A DNA stretch of 16,004 nucleotides from CADEED01 sp044871085 (GTDB taxonomy: Bacteria; Pseudomonadota; Gammaproteobacteria; Steroidobacterales; Steroidobacteraceae): contig JBIOZI010000265.1 in assembly GCA_044871085.1 (NCBI GenBank), forward strand, positions 1 through 16,004. Direction: 5' to 3'. A program made the position numbers and the translations under genes. Positions within the stretch are counted from its first letter, which is position 1, and each line of letters opens with the position of its first letter. Below the pieces are notes generated by a model that had not been told where the DNA came from, did no database searches, and worked only from the letters and a program-made list of their open reading frames with translations. Below are positions 12,369-16,004 of the stretch, piece by piece.

Positions 12369-13151
12369 CTACATCTGCCGAAACAGGTGCAGGTACGACC
12401 GGCTCACCGGCAGCACTTCCTTCCTGCCCTTCAAATGAATGTCCGCGGTCTCGTTGGCGCCGCGGGTGACGTGGCTGACCGCGCGCAGGTTGACCACCAC
12501 CGAGCGATGCACCTGCGCGAACTGCGTCGCATCGAGCTGCGGAATCAGCTCCTTGAGCGCCGTGCGGATCACCGCTTCGCGCGCCTCGCCGGTCTCATCG
12601 CGCCACGCGACCTGCGTGTACTTCTCGTCGGCGCGCAGGAAATCGATGTCCTGGACCGCGATGAGCCGCACGGTGGACCCCACCGACGCGCGCACCCAGT
12701 GCAGCGCCTGGGGCGCTGCCGCCGGATTCAACGCCTGCGCGAGCTGTTGCAGCAACGCCTCCGTATCGAGCGCCGGCGTCGCGGCGCGCAGCCGCTCCTG
12801 CAGCCGCAGCACGGTCTCGGCCAGGCGCGCCGGCTCCACCGGTTTCACTAGATAGTCCAGCGCGCCGCGCTCGAATGCCTGGATGGCGTACTCGACGAAA
12901 GCCGTGACGAACACCAGGTGCGCGCGCCGGCCGATGTGCTGTGCCGCCTCGACGCCCGTCTTGCCCGGCATCTGCACGTCGAGGAAGCAGACGTCCGGCC
13001 GATGGGCCTCGAACTGGTCGATGGCTTCTCGGCCGTTGCGCGCCTGCGCCACGACCTGGAGTTCCGGCCACGCGCCCGCGAGCAGCCGCACCAGCGACTC
13101 GCGCAGCAGCGGCTCATCGTCGGCGATCAATGCGGTGGGGCGGATGCTCAT
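12369..13151 (-). CDS. LytTR-family response regulator
   Basis: The product has 260 residues. The receiver domain (about 5-122) has D11-D12, phosphoacceptor D58 (CFLDVQMPG), T83 and K103-P104. A linker of about 25 residues leads to a LytTR DNA-binding domain (about 152-260) with IDFLRADEKYTQVAWRD (169-185), FAQVHRSVVVNLRAV (211-225) and VLPVSRSYLHLFRQM. Such regulators bind promoter repeats and are activated by LytS/AlgZ-type kinases. The kinase gene lies directly upstream, with a 4-nt ATGA overlap (13148-13151), so the two are a coupled pair. Target genes cannot be read from the sequence; the divergent reductase gene is one candidate. Confidence 0.93.
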   Translation of the reverse strand: MSIRPTALIADDEPLLRESLVRLLAGAWPELQVVAQARNGREAIDQFEAHRPDVCFLDVQMPGKTGVEAAQHIGRRAHLVFVTAFVEYAIQAFERGALDYLVKPVEPARLAETVLRLQERLRAATPALDTEALLQQLAQALNPAAAPQALHWVRASVGSTVRLIAVQDIDFLRADEKYTQVAWRDETGEAREAVIRTALKELIPQLDATQFAQVHRSVVVNLRAVSHVTRGANETADIHLKGRKEVLPVSRSYLHLFRQM

Positions 13152-14167
13152 GCGTTCTCCCGCACGGGGAAGCTGATCTCCGCGCAGACGCCATGCGGTT
13201 GCGTCTCGGTGAGGCTGAGCTGCGCGTCGCCGCCGAAGGCGAGCTTGAGCCGCTCGCGCAGGTTCGACAAGCCCGTGCCGAGGCCGCGGCTGACGTTCTT
13301 CAACCCGACGCCGGTGTCCTTCACGCGCAGCACGCAGCGCGCGTCGCGGATCCAGATGTCGACGTCGATGCGGCCGCCTGCCTCGCCCGGGTCGATGCCG
13401 TGGCGCACGGCATTCTCGACCAGCGTCAGCAGCGTCATGGGCGGGCAGCTCAGGCGCGCCGCCGCCGGCTCGAGCTGGATCGCGTACTGCAGGCGGTCGG
13501 GGATGCGCATCTGCATGAGGTCCAAGTAGGCGCGCGCCAGGTCCACTTCGGTTGCCAGCGTGGTGGTCTGCGAGTGCATGCGCGGCACCGCCGCGCGTAG
13601 ATAGGCGATGAGGCTGGTCAGCACCTTGGACGCCTGCGGCGAGCCCGAGTCCACCAGCGCCTGCACGTTCGCCAGCGTGTTGAACAGGAAATGCGGCTCG
13701 ACCTGCGCCTGCAGCAGCCGCAGGCGCGCATCCGACTCGCGGCGCTCGAACTCGCTGCGCTCCAGCTCGAACGCGAACGCCTGCTCGCGTGCCAGCGCAT
13801 CGCGCTGCCGCAGGATGGCGCCGATGGCGATCCACGGCGCGAACAGCCAGCCCGCGCCGAGCAGCCCGCCGAAGGTGTGCGCATCCTTGACGCCGGTGAT
13901 GCCGCACACGAACCCGACCGTGAGCGGCACCACCAGGACGATGCCCAACAACCTGAACACCGTGCGCGGCAGCCAGCCCGGCAGGTGCCGCGGCCAGCGC
14001 TCGAGCCATCCGAACATCAGCAGGATCACTCCGCCGACGAACAGGGCGCGCAGCACGTCGGCCGGCAACGCGGTGCTCCTGCCATTGGCGATGCCGATGA
14101 GCACGCCGAAGGCGGCCGACACCGCGAGCGTGAAGCGCAGCCGCGGCCACGCGAAGATGGATGCCAT
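13148..14167 (-). CDS. LytS/AlgZ-type membrane sensor histidine kinase
   Basis: The product has 339 residues. Four hydrophobic segments in the first 120 residues (about 11-27, 38-54, 70-90, 100-118) form a membrane sensor with little extracytoplasmic sequence. A short coiled coil (120-150) precedes a His_kinase (PF06580-type) domain: QVEPHFLFNTLANVQAL with phosphoacceptor H159, an ATPase N-box LTLVENAVRHGI (247-258), VKDTGVGL (282-289) and GTGLSNLRERL (297-307). ATG 14167 is preferred; a TTG at 14185 would add six residues. There is no Shine-Dalgarno sequence; TATAGT (14179-14174) lies 6 nt before the ATG, suggesting a leaderless transcript. Its partner regulator overlaps by 4 nt at the 3' end. 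Confidence 0.92.
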   Translation of the reverse strand: MASIFAWPRLRFTLAVSAAFGVLIGIANGRSTALPADVLRALFVGGVILLMFGWLERWPRHLPGWLPRTVFRLLGIVLVVPLTVGFVCGITGVKDAHTFGGLLGAGWLFAPWIAIGAILRQRDALAREQAFAFELERSEFERRESDARLRLLQAQVEPHFLFNTLANVQALVDSGSPQASKVLTSLIAYLRAAVPRMHSQTTTLATEVDLARAYLDLMQMRIPDRLQYAIQLEPAAARLSCPPMTLLTLVENAVRHGIDPGEAGGRIDVDIWIRDARCVLRVKDTGVGLKNVSRGLGTGLSNLRERLKLAFGGDAQLSLTETQPHGVCAEISFPVRENA

Positions 14168-14327
14168 GGCGCGACTATAGAACAAGGACGCCGCCGCGCA
14201 TGCGCACCGGCGTCCCGCGCCCGGTTTTCCGCCGCCGTTCGTCGCCGCCGGACGTGGCTCGGTGGCCCTCCGCCGCCGGTCGTCGCATGTGCCGGCGCGC
14301 GCGCGGCGGCGGATTCATAGTTCGCGC
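14168..14327. promoter_or_regulatory. Divergent promoter region between the LytS kinase and the reductase gene
   Basis: This 160-nt, very GC-rich spacer carries a similar start arrangement at both ends. On the minus strand TATAGT-CGCGCC is followed by ATG (14179-14168). On the plus strand CATAGT-TCGCGC is followed by ATG (14316-14327). In both, the -10-like box ends 6 nt before the start codon and no ribosome binding site is present. No matching -35 boxes are seen. Confidence 0.4.
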
Positions 14328-15434
14328 ATGAAACTGCGAAACAAGATCCTCATCGGCGTGGCGGCGGTGTTCGCGCTGGCGTTATCGGCGCTGGCGTTCA
14401 CGATCAGCTACGACGCGCCCTGCCCACAGGTGGCGGCGCTCGAGGCGGGCGCGGAGCCCATGCGCGCCATGATGAACCGCTGCTACGGCGTGCCGCGGGG
14501 AATCCGCCTGGAAAGCATCGCCAAGCCCAAACCCGGCGAAGGACAGGTGCTGATCAAGGTGCGGGCCTCGAGCGTGAACCCGGCGGAGTGGTATGGCATC
14601 AGCGGCCAGCCTTACCTGGTACGCCTGTTCAATGGCATCGGCACGCCGAAGGCGGCGCGCGCGGGCTATGACGTGGCCGGTGTCGTCGAGGCCGTGGGCC
14701 CGAACGTCACGTCGTTCAAGCCAGGCGATGAGGTGTTCGGCGGCGTGGGCGGCGCGTTCGCCGAGTACGTCCTGGCGCGCGAGAAAGGCGCCATCATCGC
14801 GAAGCCGGCGGAGCTCACGTTCGACGAGGCGGCCGCCATGCCGATCGCCGCCATCACCGCGCTGCAAGGTCTGCGCGATCACGGCCACGTCACTGCGGGG
14901 CAGAAGGTACTCATCAACGGCGCGTCGGGCGGTGTCGGCACCTACGCGGTACAGATTGCGAAGGCGCTGGGCGCGGAAGTGACCGGAGTGTGCAGCACGC
15001 GCAACGTGGAGATGGTACGTGCGATCGGCGCGGATCATGTCGTCGACTACACGCAGGAGAACTTCACCACTGGCGCGGAGCGCTACGACGTCATCTTCGA
15101 CAATGTCGGCAACCACGACTTCTCCGGTCTCGCGGATGTGATGAACGCGGGCGGCATCATCGTGGTGGTCGGCGGCTCGAAGAAGGGCCCGTTTCTCGGT
15201 CCCATCAAGCGCGTGGTGGCGAGCAAGCTCGTGCGGCACTTCATCGAGCCGCGCATCACGTTCTTCATCGCCAGCGTGACCAAGGCAGATCTCGAAGTGC
15301 TCGCGGCCTTTGCGCGCGAGGGCAAGCTTGAGTCGGTGATCGACCGGCGCTATCCACTGGAGCAGACCGGCGCGGCGCTGGAGTACCTGGGCACCGGCCA
15401 TGCGCGGGGAAAGGTCGTTGTCACCGTCCGCTGA
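14328..15434 (+). CDS. MDR-superfamily NAD(P)-dependent reductase with N-terminal membrane anchor
   Basis: The product has 368 residues. Residues 5-26 (NKILIGVAAVFALALSALAF) form one hydrophobic segment, either an uncleaved anchor or a signal peptide; a lysine/arginine start (MKLRNK) favours an inside N-terminus. The medium-chain dehydrogenase/reductase domain follows: a GroES-like part (VNPAEWYGISG 83-93, AGYDVAGVVEAVGPNV 112-127, GDEVFGG 133-139) and a Rossmann part with the cofactor loop INGASGGVG (196-204). Catalytic zinc ligands are absent, so it belongs with quinone oxidoreductase/enoyl reductase-like members. An anchor is unusual for this mostly cytosolic family. ATG 14328 is chosen because the next upstream in-frame start lies in low-quality sequence; the downstream gene overlaps its end. 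Confidence 0.88.
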   Translation: MKLRNKILIGVAAVFALALSALAFTISYDAPCPQVAALEAGAEPMRAMMNRCYGVPRGIRLESIAKPKPGEGQVLIKVRASSVNPAEWYGISGQPYLVRLFNGIGTPKAARAGYDVAGVVEAVGPNVTSFKPGDEVFGGVGGAFAEYVLAREKGAIIAKPAELTFDEAAAMPIAAITALQGLRDHGHVTAGQKVLINGASGGVGTYAVQIAKALGAEVTGVCSTRNVEMVRAIGADHVVDYTQENFTTGAERYDVIFDNVGNHDFSGLADVMNAGGIIVVVGGSKKGPFLGPIKRVVASKLVRHFIEPRITFFIASVTKADLEVLAAFAREGKLESVIDRRYPLEQTGAALEYLGTGHARGKVVVTVR

Positions 15435-16004
15435 AAGCGACTGGCGCGAGGAGTTCCGCCGCCGCTTCGAGGCGCTGCGCTCCTCGCTGCCGCTGCATCC
15501 CGTGGGGTCTCCGGCGTCGGCCCTCTTCGAGAGCGCGGCGCATACCGCCCGCGCCGCGGCGGCGGATTGCCTGCCGCTCGGCATCGCCCTGGTGATGCAC
15601 CTGTATCCACTGTGCGTGCTGAGGTGCGTACCACTGCCGTGGTGGAGCACGGCGCACCGGCGGCGCGCGCAACTGCTGCGCGCCGTCGACCGCCATGCGC
15701 TGATTCTCGCCAACGCCGGCAGCGAACGCGCCGCCGGCGCGCACGCGCCCGTGACTCTGACGCCGGTGCGCGGCGGACTGCGTGTCGACGGCACCTATGA
15801 GTACGTGTCGCTGGCGCATGCCGCCGACGTGGTGCTGTTCAGTGCGCCGCTCGCCGGCGGTGCCTGCGCCATGTTCTGCGCCGCCGATCTGCGCGGCGAC
15901 TCGGTGCGCATCGGTGGCTCCCGATTCCGCGGCAGCATGTGTCTCTCGGACACCTGTTCGGTCGCCTTCGAGAACCATCACGTGCCGGCGGCGCGCGCCA
16001 TCGC
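15400..16004 (+). CDS. Acyl-CoA dehydrogenase-like protein, N-terminal part (runs off the right edge)
   Basis: An open frame with no stop runs to the window end, about 201 codons. It overlaps the reductase gene by 35 nt if ATG 15400 is the start, or by 17 nt if TTG 15418 is, with GGGGA 7 nt before the TTG. An N-terminal helical region (HPVGSPASALFESAAHTARA) precedes GIALVMHLYPLCVLRCVPLP and RHALILANAGSERAAG, then VTLTPVRGGLRVDGTYEYVS and ADVVLFSAPL. The last parts follow the acyl-CoA dehydrogenase middle domain (a gly-rich start, then the VDGTYEYVS strands). The product would oxidise an acyl-CoA or related thioester with FAD, but the catalytic glutamate and C-terminal helices are outside the window. 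Co-transcription with the reductase is likely from the overlap. Confidence 0.75.
   Translation, partial: MRGERSLSPSAESDWREEFRRRFEALRSSLPLHPVGSPASALFESAAHTARAAAADCLPLGIALVMHLYPLCVLRCVPLPWWSTAHRRRAQLLRAVDRHALILANAGSERAAGAHAPVTLTPVRGGLRVDGTYEYVSLAHAADVVLFSAPLAGGACAMFCAADLRGDSVRIGGSRFRGSMCLSDTCSVAFENHHVPAARAI

Noticed and set aside
12369..14150. A 593-codon frame that would fuse kinase-region sequence to the LytTR regulator
   Set aside because: The upstream half is an out-of-frame reading of the LytS kinase; the regulator starts at ATG 13151 with a normal 4-nt overlap.

Overview
The window is GC-rich bacterial chromosome with dense genes, short intergenic gaps and several 4-nt operon overlaps. 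The protein families present (MHYT sensor kinase, REC-GGDEF-EAL regulator, LytS/LytTR pair, GNATs, HigBA, DUF222-HNH, RomA/NAPE-PLD-like hydrolase) fit a gammaproteobacterium, perhaps of the Steroidobacter/Xanthomonas/Nevskia side. That placement is an inference from gene content only; nothing in the window fixes the taxon.

Layout. 1-438: the 5' end of a secreted protein gene (minus strand), then a tRNA-Asn(GTT) with its own promoter. 439-4687: an accessory-looking block downstream of the tRNA 3' end. It holds small doubtful or decayed ORFs, a DUF222-HNH nuclease gene containing a repeated palindrome, a toxin-immunity pair resembling Tse2/Tsi2 of Pseudomonas aeruginosa, and a two-gene unit of an SRAP (YedK/HMCES-type) protein and a TIR-domain protein 4 nt apart. 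4713-8765: a divergent signalling pair, an MHYT histidine kinase and a REC-GGDEF-EAL regulator, likely a sensor and its c-di-GMP output. 8769-9275: a methyltransferase remnant (1-nt deletion, then truncation) ending at a 44-bp perfect palindrome, followed by a DUF2188 gene on the other strand. 9390-11576: an MBL-fold hydrolase and two tandem GNAT acetyltransferases, all minus strand. 11741-12348: a HigB-HigA toxin-antitoxin operon with inverted repeats upstream. 12369-14167: a LytS-type kinase and LytTR regulator operon (minus). 14328-16004: a membrane-anchored MDR-family reductase overlapping the 5' part of an acyl-CoA dehydrogenase-like gene that runs off the window.

The most interesting part is 2419-4687. 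Two proteins from NAD+-directed families (a Tse2-type ADP-ribosyltransferase-fold toxin and a TIR protein) flank an SRAP protein, whose family handles abasic DNA sites. The SRAP and TIR genes look co-expressed. A role in defence or competition is inferred. Each family is known, but I do not recognise SRAP-TIR as a named system.
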